Shown here one piece after another: positions 1 to 7,819 of a stretch of DNA of 33,974 bases. The DNA lies in the NCBI RefSeq assembly GCF_013302895.1, contig NZ_VJOK01000001.1, positions 825,578 through 859,551 on the forward strand, given 5' to 3'. Made by a program: the position numbers and the translations under genes. The first letter of the stretch is position 1, and every line of letters starts with the position of its first letter. The stretch is from Streptomyces albus subsp. chlorinus. Lineage in GTDB: Bacteria; Actinomycetota; Actinomycetes; Streptomycetales; Streptomycetaceae. The notes under the pieces are model-generated. The model was not told the DNA's origin, made no database searches, and worked only from the letters and a program-made list of their open reading frames with translations.

Positions 1-55
1 CTGGGACCCGGACAGCGAGCAGGCCCGCATCTGCCGTTCCGCCTACGGCAGGTGA
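1..55 (+). CDS. C-terminal end of an unidentified protein (cut by window edge)
   Basis: The frame starting at base 2 is open from the edge to a TGA at 53-55 and encodes the tail WDPDSEQARICRSAYGR. Seventeen residues are too few to name the family. It meets the minus-strand TPR gene tail to tail with a 13-nt overlap of the two 3' ends. The reading is supported by codon use and by the convergent arrangement only. Confidence 0.4.
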   Translation, partial: WDPDSEQARICRSAYGR

Positions 56-585
56 TCCGTACCGCCGCCCGGCCCGTCCGCGGTGCCGTCCGGTGAGGCG
101 GCGCCGTCCGCGATGCGCTTCTCCAGGCGCTCGATCGCCGCGCGGACGCCCTCCCCGTACGCGTCCGCCGTGAGCGCGTCCAGCGTGGCCCGCGCCTTGT
201 CCAGCGCCCGCCGCGCCGCCTCCTCGTCGCCGAGCTTCACATGGCCGGCGGCGATGTTGAGGTGCAGCGAGGGGTAGAGGGAGCGGACGGCCAGCTGGTG
301 TTCGCCCCAGCTGACGTGGTCGCCGCGGAGGGCGTCGGCGGCGGCGAGCGCACGCAGGTCCCAGGCCAGCTCGTCGGCCGGATGGTCCTGGGTGTCGGCC
401 ATGTAGTGCGCGATCGTGCAGCGGTGGAAGAGGTCCGTCCGCGGATCGGTCTCCTCCCACAGGGCGGCGAAGCGGTTTCTGGCCTCCTCCCGGTCGCCGC
501 CGCGGTGCAGCATGATGGCCTGGCCGATCCTGACCATCGTCGCGTCCTCGGCGCCCTGGGGCGCGTCCTGCTGGGGTTCCGCCAC
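43..585 (-). CDS. Tetratricopeptide-repeat protein
   Basis: A 180-residue soluble alpha-helical protein. Helix pairs typical of TPRs are visible: a first unit near IGQAIMLHRGGDREEARNRF (about residues 19-38) and a second near HLNIAAGHVKLGDEEAARRA, with the usual small/large residue spacing. Such proteins act as protein-protein adaptors; no enzymatic motif is seen and the partner is unknown. The frame stays open up to 684, but I start it at the GTG at 583-585 because GGGAGGAG lies 7 nt upstream and the extra residues look like translated leader. A promoter-like pair lies further upstream. The last 25 residues are Gly/Asp-rich and probably disordered. Confidence 0.8.
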   Translation of the reverse strand: MAEPQQDAPQGAEDATMVRIGQAIMLHRGGDREEARNRFAALWEETDPRTDLFHRCTIAHYMADTQDHPADELAWDLRALAAADALRGDHVSWGEHQLAVRSLYPSLHLNIAAGHVKLGDEEAARRALDKARATLDALTADAYGEGVRAAIERLEKRIADGAASPDGTADGPGGGTDHLP

Positions 586-653
586 GAGCGGGCTCCTCCC
601 GTGCTGTGTGCCGTACGTCGTCCGCCGCGCCGTGCCGACCGTGCGGCTGGTCG

Positions 654-684
654 TACCTACGACGCTAGCGGCCACCTCTGACAA
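654..684 (-). promoter_or_regulatory. Candidate promoter of the TPR gene
   Basis: On the minus strand TTGTCA (684-679) and TAGGTA (659-654) are separated by 19 nt. Transcription would start near 647 and give a leader of about 60 nt before the GTG at 585. This supports the shorter start chosen for the TPR gene. The hexamers resemble the main-sigma consensus but the spacing is long. Confidence 0.35.
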
Positions 685-716
685 TGCGGCTCACCCCGGG
701 AGGAGCCCGGCGCGGC

Positions 717-1394
717 TCAGCCCAGGTCGGGGATGCGCCAGTCGATGGGGGTGTGGCCCTGGGCGGCGACGGCCTCGTTGATCTGGGTGAAGGGGCGGGA
801 GCCGAAGAAGCGCTTGGCCGACAGCGGCGAGGGGTGGGCGCCCTGCACCACCGCGTGCCGCTCGGTGTCGATGAGCGGCAGCTTCTTCTTCGCGTAGTTG
901 CCCCACAGCACGAACACCGCCGGGTCCGGGCGGTCGGCTACCGCACGGATCACCGCGTCGGTGAACTTCTCCCAGCCCTTGCCCTTGTGCGAGTTGGGCT
1001 CTCCCTCGCGCACGGTCAGCACCGCGTTGAGCAGCAGCACGCCCTGCTCGGCCCACGGCATCAGGTAGCCGTTGTCGGGGACGGGGTGGCCCAGCTCGTC
1101 CCGCATCTCCTTGTAGATGTTGCGGAGGGAGGGCGGCGTCCTGACCCCGGGGCGGACGGAGAAGCACAGCCCGTGCCCCTGGCCGGGACCGTGGTAGGGG
1201 TCCTGGCCGAGGATGAGCACCTTCACCTGCTCGTAGGGCGTGGCGTCGAGGGCGGCGAAGACCTCCTCGCGGGGCGGGTAGACGGGGCCGCGTTCCCGCT
1301 CCTCCTCGACGAACTCCGCCAGTTCCTTGAAGTAGGGCTTCTCGGTCTCCTCGCCGAGGACGCCCTGCCAGGACTGGGGCAGCATCTCTTTCAC
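717..1394 (-). CDS. ung: Uracil-DNA glycosylase, family 1
   Basis: Removes uracil from DNA to start base-excision repair; cytoplasmic monomer. The 225-residue length is normal for the family. Diagnostic motifs are present: GQDPYHG at residues 63-69 with catalytic Asp65, the LLNAVLTVR uracil-pocket segment at 121-129, and the minor-groove loop HPSPLS at 187-192 with catalytic His187. It starts at a GTG with GGAGG eight bases upstream. An adjacent GTG-initiated frame reaching 1467 on the same strand has no family features. It is probably transcribed alone, although the solute-binding-protein gene ends only about 100 bp upstream. Confidence 0.97.
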   Translation of the reverse strand: MKEMLPQSWQGVLGEETEKPYFKELAEFVEEERERGPVYPPREEVFAALDATPYEQVKVLILGQDPYHGPGQGHGLCFSVRPGVRTPPSLRNIYKEMRDELGHPVPDNGYLMPWAEQGVLLLNAVLTVREGEPNSHKGKGWEKFTDAVIRAVADRPDPAVFVLWGNYAKKKLPLIDTERHAVVQGAHPSPLSAKRFFGSRPFTQINEAVAAQGHTPIDWRIPDLG

Positions 1395-1495
1395 GCGCTG
1401 TACCTCCGCTGCGGTGGTGCTCGTTGGGGCCGTGCCCGATTACCGCACCGAAGGTACCTGCCGGCACTGACAGCCCCGAACGGGTTTGCGGACGG

Positions 1496-3082
1496 CTACC
1501 AGCTCGACTTCTTGTACAGCTCCCACATGCGCATGATGACCGAGGAGTCGATCGCCCACTCCACGCCCGCCACGTCCTTCTCCGAGGCGATGTAGACCTT
1601 GCCCTGCCACAGCGGCAGCAGCCGCGCGTCGTCGGCCATCAGCCGCTGGGCCTCGGCATAGGCCCGTCCGGCCGCGCCCCGGTCGGTCTGCCTGCGCGAC
1701 CGGGGCAGCAGCTCCTCGGTCAGCCTGCGGTTCCGGTAGGGGGTGCCCACCGCGTTCCCCTCCCCGACGAAGGGGGTGAGGTAGTTGTCCGCGTCCGGGA
1801 AGTCGGCGGACCAGCCGCGGCCGAAGACGGGGTACTCGCCCTTGAGGTAGCCCTTCTGGAACGCGTCCCAGGGGCGGGACCTGAGGGTGACGGCGAAGAG
1901 CCGCGAGTCCTCCAGCTGCTGTTCCAGTTCGGCGAACTCACGCCGGGTGGAGTCCCCGTAGCGGCCCCGCGGGTACCAGAGTGTGAGGCGCACCTTCCGG
2001 GTGATGCCCGCGTCCCGGAGCGTGCGGCGCGCCTTGTGCGCATCGGGCTTCCCGTAGCGGTCGAGGAAGGCGTTGGTGTGCCCCGTCACTCCGGTGGGGA
2101 CCATGGAGTAGAGCGGCTCGGCCGTCCTGTCGTACACCTCGCGCACCAGCTTCTCGCGGTCCACCAGCTGGGCGATCGCACGGCGCACGGCGGGCTCGGC
2201 GGCCGGCTTCTCCTTCGGGTTGAAGACCAGGTAGTGGATCTCCGAGCCGGTCATCTCGCTCAGCTGGACGGACTCGTCCCCGGCGGTGACCGCGTCCTGG
2301 AAGGCGGTGATCTGGCTTGGGGTCAGTCCCCGGTAGGTGAGGTCGATGCGGCCGGCCTTCAGGTCGCCGGCCATCCGGGTGGAGCGCTCGTAGTACCGGA
2401 TGGTCACCTTGTCGTTGCGCAGCCGGGCCGGGCCCCGGTAGTCGGGGTTCCTGGCCAGCACCGCCCGTTCGCCCGGCTCGTAGCTCTCCAGCGTGTAGGG
2501 GCCCGAACCGGTGGCCGTGCCGCTCCGGCTCAGGCCGGACCTCAGGTGGTCCCGGGGGTCGACCAGCGAGGTGGCCGGGGTGGAGAGGATGAACGGGAAG
2601 GTCGCGTCGGGCTTCCTCAGCCGGAAGACGACCGTGCGGGCGCCCTTGGCCTCGACCCGCGCCAGGTTGGACAGCAGCCGGGCGGGGCCGGACGGGTTCG
2701 CCGGCGAGACGGTGCGGTCGAAGGAGTGCTTGACCGCCTCGGCGTCCAGCGGCCTGCCGCTGGAGAAGGTCAGCCCCTTGCGCAGCACACAGCGGTAGAC
2801 CTTGCCGGCCGCGTCGGTGAAGCCGCAGTTCCTGGCGGCGTCCGGCTCGGGCGACGTTCCCGTGTTCGGGAGGGTCATGAGGGTCTGGTAGATGTTCCGG
2901 TACAGCTCCCAGGATCCGTCCCAGGCCGCCGCCGGGTCGAGGGAGCTGGGGGCGCTGGTGGTGCCGACCACGAGGGTGTGGGCCTTGTCCGGGCTCGGGC
3001 CGGGCAGGGAACCGCGTCCGGTGACGAGTGCGAGGGGCAGGGTGAGCGCTGCGGCTTTCCGCAGCCCGTTCCGGTCGAACAC
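1496..3082 (-). CDS. Family-5 (peptide/nickel type) ABC solute-binding protein, lipobox cysteine lost
   Basis: A 528-residue extracellular solute-binding protein of the SBP_bac_5 fold, the kind that delivers oligopeptides or similar ligands to an ABC importer. Family signs are the early TTSAPSSLDPAAAWDG segment, the LRKGLTFSSGRPLDAEAVKHS block near residue 105 and the late GWSADFPDADNYL block. The N-terminus has a basic start and a hydrophobic stretch LALVTG followed by R23-G-S. That is exactly a lipobox in which the +1 Cys is Arg, so lipid anchoring should fail. Start GTG has GAGGAG 6 nt upstream. No permease or ATPase gene lies nearby, so it is an orphan receptor. Assignment of the fold is firm; the ligand is unknown. 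Confidence 0.92.
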   Translation of the reverse strand: MFDRNGLRKAAALTLPLALVTGRGSLPGPSPDKAHTLVVGTTSAPSSLDPAAAWDGSWELYRNIYQTLMTLPNTGTSPEPDAARNCGFTDAAGKVYRCVLRKGLTFSSGRPLDAEAVKHSFDRTVSPANPSGPARLLSNLARVEAKGARTVVFRLRKPDATFPFILSTPATSLVDPRDHLRSGLSRSGTATGSGPYTLESYEPGERAVLARNPDYRGPARLRNDKVTIRYYERSTRMAGDLKAGRIDLTYRGLTPSQITAFQDAVTAGDESVQLSEMTGSEIHYLVFNPKEKPAAEPAVRRAIAQLVDREKLVREVYDRTAEPLYSMVPTGVTGHTNAFLDRYGKPDAHKARRTLRDAGITRKVRLTLWYPRGRYGDSTRREFAELEQQLEDSRLFAVTLRSRPWDAFQKGYLKGEYPVFGRGWSADFPDADNYLTPFVGEGNAVGTPYRNRRLTEELLPRSRRQTDRGAAGRAYAEAQRLMADDARLLPLWQGKVYIASEKDVAGVEWAIDSSVIMRMWELYKKSSW

Positions 3083-3216
3083 GTACGCTCCTCAGTCGGC
3101 GGTGCCCTACTGGTGGTGCGGTGCTCACGACGGCGCCCACGCGCGCGACGCGCGACCCGTGTGGGGGAAAGCGCCCCGACACTACCCCAGCGACAGCCGC
3201 CTCGTGCCCCAACCGG

Positions 3217-3254
3217 CGTGCGGGCGGCGGTTGCTTGGCACCGCCGCCCGCACG
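3217..3254 (-). terminator. Strong hairpin terminator after the SDR gene
   Basis: A perfect 15-bp GC-rich stem (3217-3231 pairs with 3240-3254) closes an 8-nt loop TGCTTGGC. It lies about 70 nt past the stop of the minus-strand SDR gene and upstream of the solute-binding-protein gene. There is no T-run, which is usual for actinobacterial terminators. Confidence 0.7.
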
Positions 3255-3322
3255 ATCCGCACAATCCGCACGTTCCCGGGCCCCGGGCCCGGTCCGCCGG
3301 TTGCCCGACGCCCGCGTTCCGG

Positions 3323-4114
3323 CTACTCGACGCCCGCGTTGAGGAAGAGGCCGCCGTCCAGGGTCAGCGTCTGGCCGGTGATCCACGCGGCCTCGTCGGA
3401 GGTGAGGAACTTCGCGGCCCCCGCGACGTCCTCGGGCGCACCCAGCCGGCCCATGGGGTAGCGCGCCGCCGCCTGCTCCTCGCGGCCCTCGTAGAGGGCC
3501 GCGGCGAACCTGGTCTTCACCACGGCGGGGGCCAGGGCGTTGACCCGCACCGCCGGGGCGAACTCGTGCGCGAGCTGGAGGGTCAGATTGACCATCGCGG
3601 CCTTGCTCATGCCGTAGGCGCCGATGAAGGGCGAGGCGGACAGACCCGCGATGGAGGCGACGTTGACGATGGTGCCGCCGTGTTCCCGCTGCCAGGCGGC
3701 CCAGGTGCGCTGGGCGAACCCGAGCGCCGAGACCACGTTCGTCTCGAACACCTTGCGCGCCACGTTCAGGTCGAGGTCGGCCATCGGGCCGAACACCGGG
3801 TTGGTGCCCGCGTTGTTGACCAGGTGGTCGAGGCGGCCGTAGGTCTCCATCACCCGCTCCACGGCGGCGGCCTGGTGCGCCTCGTCGTGTGCCTTGCCCG
3901 CGACCGCCATGGCCCGGTCGGAGCCGAGCCGTTCGACGGCCTCCTTGAGCGCTTCCTCGTTGCGTCCGGTGATGCAGACCCGGTCGCCACGCGCCACCAG
4001 CGCCTCGGCGATGCCGTAACCGATGCCCCGGCTGCCGCCGGTGACGAGGGCGACCTTCCCGGTGCCCGGACGGCCGGACTCCGCCGTGGACGCGCCCGCT
4101 GACTGCTCTGCCAT
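3323..4114 (-). CDS. SDR-family oxidoreductase
   Basis: A 263-residue classical short-chain dehydrogenase/reductase. The NAD(P)-binding motif TGGSRGIG is at residues 25-32, NNAG at 100-103, catalytic Ser154, Tyr167 and Lys171 in YGMSK, and the C-terminal TGQTLTLDGG block that packs the substrate loop. The Arg after the GGS favours NADP(H). It starts 38 nt after the FabG-type gene on the same strand, so the two probably form one operon ending at the hairpin at 3217. The substrate is unknown; pairing with a FabG-like enzyme suggests acyl-chain or polyketide-type beta-keto/hydroxy substrates, but this is inference. Confidence 0.93.
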   Translation of the reverse strand: MAEQSAGASTAESGRPGTGKVALVTGGSRGIGYGIAEALVARGDRVCITGRNEEALKEAVERLGSDRAMAVAGKAHDEAHQAAAVERVMETYGRLDHLVNNAGTNPVFGPMADLDLNVARKVFETNVVSALGFAQRTWAAWQREHGGTIVNVASIAGLSASPFIGAYGMSKAAMVNLTLQLAHEFAPAVRVNALAPAVVKTRFAAALYEGREEQAAARYPMGRLGAPEDVAGAAKFLTSDEAAWITGQTLTLDGGLFLNAGVE

Positions 4115-4152
4115 GCTTCTCGCTCCTCGCCTCGTCCGCTCCCCGCCGGCCG

Positions 4153-4914
4153 TCAGTCGAGCGGCCCGCCGGCCACGTACAGCACCTGGCCGGAGACGAA
4201 CCCGGCCTTCTCGTCGGCGAAGAAGGCGACCGCGTTGGCGATGTCCTCCGGCTCGCCGACACGCTGCACGGGGATCTGGGTGGCGGCGGCGGCCTTGAAG
4301 TCCTCGAAGCCCATGCCGACGCGCTGGGCGGTGGCGGCCGTCATATCGGTCGCGATGAAACCGGGGGCCACCGCGTTGGCGGTGACGCCGAACTTGCCCA
4401 GCTCCTTGGCCAGCGTCTTGGTGAAGCCCTGCATACCGGCCTTGGCCGCCGAGTAGTTGACCTGGCCGCGGTTGCCGAGCGCCGAGGACGAGGAGAGGTT
4501 GACGATGCGGCCGAAGCCCGCGTCCACCATGTACTTCTGGCAGGCCCGGGACATCAGGAAGGCACCGCGCAGGTGCACGTTCATGACGGTGTCCCAGTCG
4601 TCGTCGCTCATCTTGAACAGCAGGTTGTCGCGGAGCACCCCCGCGTTGTTCACCAGCACCACCGGTGCGCCGAGTTCCGCGGCCACGCGGGCGACGGCGG
4701 CCTCGACCTGGGCGGAGTCGGAGACGTCGCAGCCGACGGCCAGCGCCTTGCCGCCGTCCACGGTGATCCGCTCGACGGTCGGCGCGCAGGCGGCCTCGTC
4801 GAGGTCGAGGACGGCGACGGCATGGCCCTCGGCGGCCAGGCGGCGGGCGGTGGCCGCGCCGATCCCTCGTGCTGCGCCCGTCACGATCGCGACTCGCTGC
4901 TCGGTGCTGGACAT
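4153..4914 (-). CDS. fabG: 3-oxoacyl-ACP reductase-like SDR (FabG type)
   Basis: A 253-residue SDR of the FabG group, expected to reduce 3-oxoacyl thioesters with NADPH. Seen motifs: TGAARGIG at 12-19, NNAG at 89-92, Asn112, the SSSSALGNRGQVNYSAAKAG active-site stretch with Ser143, Tyr154 and Lys158, and APGFIATDM, which is highly typical of FabG. A GAGGAGA ribosome site precedes the ATG. It is the first gene of a two-gene minus-strand operon with a second SDR. It is more likely an accessory reductase than the housekeeping fatty-acid enzyme, because no ACP, FabD or FabH gene is next to it. Confidence 0.93.
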   Translation of the reverse strand: MSSTEQRVAIVTGAARGIGAATARRLAAEGHAVAVLDLDEAACAPTVERITVDGGKALAVGCDVSDSAQVEAAVARVAAELGAPVVLVNNAGVLRDNLLFKMSDDDWDTVMNVHLRGAFLMSRACQKYMVDAGFGRIVNLSSSSALGNRGQVNYSAAKAGMQGFTKTLAKELGKFGVTANAVAPGFIATDMTAATAQRVGMGFEDFKAAAATQIPVQRVGEPEDIANAVAFFADEKAGFVSGQVLYVAGGPLD

Positions 4915-4996
4915 GCTGTCTCTCCTCGGCCTGAGTGGGGCCCGGTGGCGGGCCCCGTGGGTGGGCTCCCTGGACGCGCTCAGTGGATGAGCTGGG

Positions 4997-5010
4997 TGAG
5001 CAACCGCTTA
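4997..5010 (-). promoter_or_regulatory. Quasi-palindrome upstream of fabG
   Basis: TGAGC-AACC-GCTTA (4997-5010) is an inverted repeat with one mismatch, about 85 bp upstream of the fabG start. TetR-type repressors of acyl-CoA metabolism often bind sites of this form. No regulator gene is adjacent, so any regulator would act from elsewhere. Confidence 0.3.
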
Positions 5011-5119
5011 GTACCTACGGCAGTCGTGACGCTATGAGGCGGGCAACGCCCTGTCAACGGGGTGCCGGGGCGGCCGGACGGGGAAGCCGGAGCGACGCGG
5101 CGACCGCCCCGGCCGGCGC

Positions 5120-5533
5120 TCAGCGCACCAGCAGGTCCAGCAGCCGCCCGCTCTCCGCCTCCGGATCGGCCGTCAGCCCGGTGTGCACGGGTCCCGGCTG
5201 CACGATCGTGCTGCGCGGCGCCACCAGCCAGCGGAAGCGCCGGCCCGGATCGTCCCCGGCGGCCTGCCCGGCCCGCGGCCCCCCGCAGCACACGCCCTCC
5301 ACGGCGCGCAGCGCGGCGCGCACGCCCCGCACGTCGGCGCACGGGTCGAGGGCGAAGAGCCGGTCCTCGTCGAGGTGGGTGCGGGCGACGAGGAAGGACC
5401 GCGCCCGGCAGTAGACGAGGACACCGGCGTTGATGAGTTCCCCCCGCTCGATGTGGGGGACGACACGCAGCAGCGCGTACTCGAACACGTCGAGGTCGCC
5501 GCGCGCACCCTGTGCCGTACTCGCGCGCGTCAC
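5120..5533 (-). CDS. DUF3037 protein, partner of the HipA-like kinase
   Basis: A 137-residue protein with the DUF3037 signature FEYALLRVVPHIERGELINA followed by GVLVYC, and a conserved Asp/Arg pattern in the middle (HLDEDRLFALDP). Its biochemical role is not established. The GTG at 5531-5533 overlaps the TGA of the upstream kinase gene as GTGA, which implies translational coupling and fixed stoichiometry. The same two families are commonly adjacent in other bacteria. The frame could extend upstream to 5563, but the overlap start is the better choice. Confidence 0.85.
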   Translation of the reverse strand: MTRASTAQGARGDLDVFEYALLRVVPHIERGELINAGVLVYCRARSFLVARTHLDEDRLFALDPCADVRGVRAALRAVEGVCCGGPRAGQAAGDDPGRRFRWLVAPRSTIVQPGPVHTGLTADPEAESGRLLDLLVR

Positions 5534-6348
5534 TTGGCATCGCCGCCCTTCCCGGTGAGCCACCCCGGCGCCTGCGAGGGTCTGTCCTTGCTGGGCTCGC
5601 CGACCGTGATCCGCTCATGGATGGTACGGGCGCGGGAGGCCAGCACCCGGGTGTACGCGGCGCGTACCTCATCCGGGTCGGCGAAACCGGGTTCGCCCTC
5701 CAGCCACACGTCGGGGATCTCGGCCGCGCACTCGGCCAGCAGCTCCTCGGTGACGCGGGGCGCCAGCTCGGCCGCCGCCGCCTCGATCTTCGGGCCGAAG
5801 GGCGCCAACGCGTGGTCGGAGGCGTCGTAGGCGCGGTCGGCCGCGGCCTGCGCGGTGGGCCAGTTGTGGTGGAAGATCAGCGTGGCCCCGTGGTCGATCA
5901 GCCACAGATCCCCGTGCCAGACCAGCATGTTCGGGTTGCGCCAGGAGCGGTCGACGTTGCCCACGAGCGCGTCGAACCACACCACGCGCCCGGCCTCCTC
6001 GGCGGCGACCTGGTAGGCGAGCGGGTCGAAACCGAGCGAGCCGGGCAGGAAGTCCATGCCCAGGTTGAGCCCGCCGCTCGCCTTCAGCAGACCCTGCACC
6101 TCCTCGTCGGGCTCCGAGAGGCCGATCACCGGGTCGAGCCAGATCCGCACCAGTTCGGGCACCCGCAGCCCGAGCCGCCGGGCGAGGCCCCCGCACAGGA
6201 CCTCGGCCACGAGCGTCTTGCGCCCCTGGCCGGCCCCGGTGAACTTCATGACATAGGTCCCCAGGTCGTCGGCCTCGACCAGGCCGGGGAGCGAACCGCC
6301 CTCGCGCAGCGGCGTGACGTAGCGCGTGGCTGTGACTTCGGCGAGCAT
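5530..6348 (-). CDS. HipA-like kinase family protein
   Basis: A 272-residue single-domain protein of the HipA_2 group, related to the Ser/Thr kinase toxin HipA. The ATP-lysine region EADDLGTYVMKF is at about residues 25-36 and a Gly/Arg loop GAGQGRKT follows. GNVDRSWRNPNM near 130-141 has the catalytic Asp and the metal-binding Asn, and LWLIDHG near 148-154 carries the second metal Asp. It lacks the N-terminal subdomain of classical HipA and no HipB-type DNA-binding partner is present. It is coupled to DUF3037 by a GTGA overlap. A TATAAC box ends 8 nt before the ATG, suggesting a leaderless mRNA. Kinase fold is well supported; the target is unknown. Confidence 0.9.
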   Translation of the reverse strand: MLAEVTATRYVTPLREGGSLPGLVEADDLGTYVMKFTGAGQGRKTLVAEVLCGGLARRLGLRVPELVRIWLDPVIGLSEPDEEVQGLLKASGGLNLGMDFLPGSLGFDPLAYQVAAEEAGRVVWFDALVGNVDRSWRNPNMLVWHGDLWLIDHGATLIFHHNWPTAQAAADRAYDASDHALAPFGPKIEAAAAELAPRVTEELLAECAAEIPDVWLEGEPGFADPDEVRAAYTRVLASRARTIHERITVGEPSKDRPSQAPGWLTGKGGDAK

Positions 6349-6356
6349 TTTCCCAG

Positions 6357-6362
6357 GTTATA
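6357..6362 (-). promoter_or_regulatory. -10 box (TATAAC) of the HipA-like gene
   Basis: On the minus strand TATAAC is followed by 8 nt and then the ATG at 6348, so the predicted start of transcription coincides with the start codon. No clear -35 is seen. The upstream sequence is the decayed integrase tail. Confidence 0.4.
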
Positions 6363-6479
6363 CACCCGTCTGTCCTTGGGATCCACGGCGGGCCGCCGGG
6401 CCTTTCCGGTCCGGCGACCCACCCCCACCACCCCTGGGGAGGATCTGGGGAGTTCCAGCTCCGGGAGGCGCCCCCGCTC

Positions 6480-6693
6480 CCCCAGCCGTCGAGAAGCGCG
6501 TCGATGGCACTCCGTCCCCGGTCGCCGGCCTCCGGCACGGAGTGCGCGTAGTGGTCCAGCGTGACAGTCGGCGACGAGCGCCCCGGCCATCGCGCGAGGT
6601 GACCACGGACTCCCCCGCATCCAGCATGATCGACGCATAGGTGTGCCGCAGCACATGGAAGCCGTCCTTGGGCGCCGCTGCCCAAAGCCAGGG
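6480..6693 (-). pseudogene. Tyrosine recombinase (phage-type integrase) C-terminal remnant, frameshifted
   Basis: Read on the minus strand the DNA encodes PKDGFHVLRHTYASIMLDAG followed by ESVVT, the HxLR box of a tyrosine recombinase with the catalytic Arg. The frame then changes and continues as ARWPGRSSPTVTLDHYAH and SVPEAGDRGRSAIDALL, the final box with the catalytic Tyr (DHY). About four bases are missing at the junction near 6596-6601 relative to a typical integrase. The N-terminal and central domains are absent upstream. This is a dead end of an integrative element. No attachment-site tRNA was recognised nearby. Confidence 0.85.
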
Positions 6694-6716
6694 CTCGGCC
6701 CCCTCGGCTCGGGACG

Positions 6717-6749
<33 letters not shown>

Positions 6750-6970
6750 CGAGAGCACCTCGCCGCGGAAGCGACGCACTACCTGTTCCCGACGCTCGTG
6801 CAGCGGCTCACGCGCCGTCCCGAGGTGCCGCTGCAGTGGAGGTGCCGGCAACTGCTGACTGTCAGCACCGGCGAGCAGATCTGCGGTCTCCTCGACGTCC
6901 TTCCCGACGTCTTCGACAAGATCTCGGAAACCTTGGACACGGAGTCGCGTCCGTCCGGCGGCGTGGGCGC
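6750..6970 (+). pseudogene. Coding-like remnant of unknown family
   Basis: The plus-strand frame through 6798 has strong G/C preference at third positions and reads naturally as protein: REHLAAEATHYLFPTLVQRL, then QWRCRQLLTVSTGEQICGLL and DVFDKISETLDTE. It has no credible start: upstream it runs into the GGCT repeat. Downstream it degrades into low-quality sequence after about 6970. I do not recognise the family. The pattern suggests an interior or C-terminal piece of a helical protein truncated when the neighbouring integrative element was lost or inserted. Confidence 0.4.
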
Positions 6971-7139
6971 AGATGGGGTGGTTCAGCTCGTCAGTTCGAG
7001 GAAGTCGCGGACGCCGGCGGCGTTCTTGCGGCGGTCGAGTTGGGTGGGCAGGCCGGGTTGTATACGCCCGGCCCCCGGCCCGCCGGGATGCTCCTCTTGC
7101 CCGGCGGAGCATCCGGGCGCGGCCGCCGGCGGGTGGGGC

Positions 7140-7523
7140 CTACTGCTGGTGGATCTGGATCAGGTTGCCGCAGGTGTCGTCCAGCACGGCCGTGGTGAAC
7201 GGCCCCATCTCGACGGGCTCCTGGGTGAACTGCACACCGAGCTCGCGGAGCCGCTTGAACTCCGCGTGGGCATTTTCCACCGCGAACGACGTAGCGGGAA
7301 TACCGTCCTTGACCAGCGCCTCCTTGTAAGGCCGCACGGCAGGGTGGGTGTCGGGCTCGAGCAGGAGCTCGGTGCCGTTGGGCTCCTCGGGCGAGACCAC
7401 GGTCAGCCAGCGGGCTCCGCCGAGGTCGAGGTCGGTCTTCTTCACGAAGCCGAGCATCTCGGTGTAGAAGCGCAGGGCCTTGTCCAGGTCGTCGACGAAG
7501 ACGCTGGCAAGCTGGATCCTCAT
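7140..7523 (-). CDS. VOC (glyoxalase/bleomycin-resistance fold) family protein
   Basis: A 127-residue vicinal-oxygen-chelate protein. The opening beta-alpha-beta unit MRIQLASVFVDDLDKALRFY and the closing PFTTAVLDDTCGNLIQIHQQ strand are typical of the glyoxalase superfamily. Many relatives bind metals and act on small electrophiles or antibiotics; the substrate here cannot be read from sequence. The ATG at 7521-7523 overlaps the TGA of the upstream ArsR gene as ATGA, so it is co-translated with the regulator. The pair resembles known ArsR-VOC units in which the regulator controls its own operon. Confidence 0.9.
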   Translation of the reverse strand: MRIQLASVFVDDLDKALRFYTEMLGFVKKTDLDLGGARWLTVVSPEEPNGTELLLEPDTHPAVRPYKEALVKDGIPATSFAVENAHAEFKRLRELGVQFTQEPVEMGPFTTAVLDDTCGNLIQIHQQ

Positions 7524-7813
7524 GAGTGGTGCTCCGGTTGTTCGGGCTTGAGCCATCGGGTCACGATGCGCTCAAGCGGTTCGGTGTTCAGGTCGTGGAA
7601 CTTGTAGCGGCCCTGGCGTCTGGTGCGGATCAGTCCCGCGGACTCCAGTACAGCGAGGTGCTGGCTGATCGCCTGGCGGGACGAGGCGAGGCCGTACTTG
7701 GTGGTGAGCCGGGCGCAGATCTCGAAGAGGGTCTGCCCGTCCCGCTCGGTCAGCTCGTCCAGGACCGCCCTGCGGGTGGGATCGGCCAGCGCCTTGAAGA
7801 CATCGTCCGTCAT
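7520..7813 (-). CDS. ArsR-family winged-helix regulator
   Basis: A 97-residue DNA-binding protein with the ArsR layout: VFKALADPTRRAVLDELTER at the N-terminus, a recognition helix around SSRQAISQHLAVLESAGLI, and the wing RRQGRYKFHDLN. There is no metal-binding Cys cluster (no CxC), so it is probably not a metal sensor and belongs with the DUF-type ArsR regulators that sit before VOC or SRPBCC genes. The frame opens further upstream to 7849, but the ATG at 7811-7813 is preferred: the conserved part starts there, and a good promoter places transcription start at or next to that ATG. Confidence 0.92.
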   Translation of the reverse strand: MTDDVFKALADPTRRAVLDELTERDGQTLFEICARLTTKYGLASSRQAISQHLAVLESAGLIRTRRQGRYKFHDLNTEPLERIVTRWLKPEQPEHHS

Positions 7814-7819
7814 CACCAC

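Noticed and set aside
1424..4102. 892-codon open frame on the plus strand
   Set aside because: It lies antisense to the solute-binding-protein and SDR genes, which carry full family motifs. Its residues are Gly/Arg/Val-rich, a shadow of third-position G/C bias.
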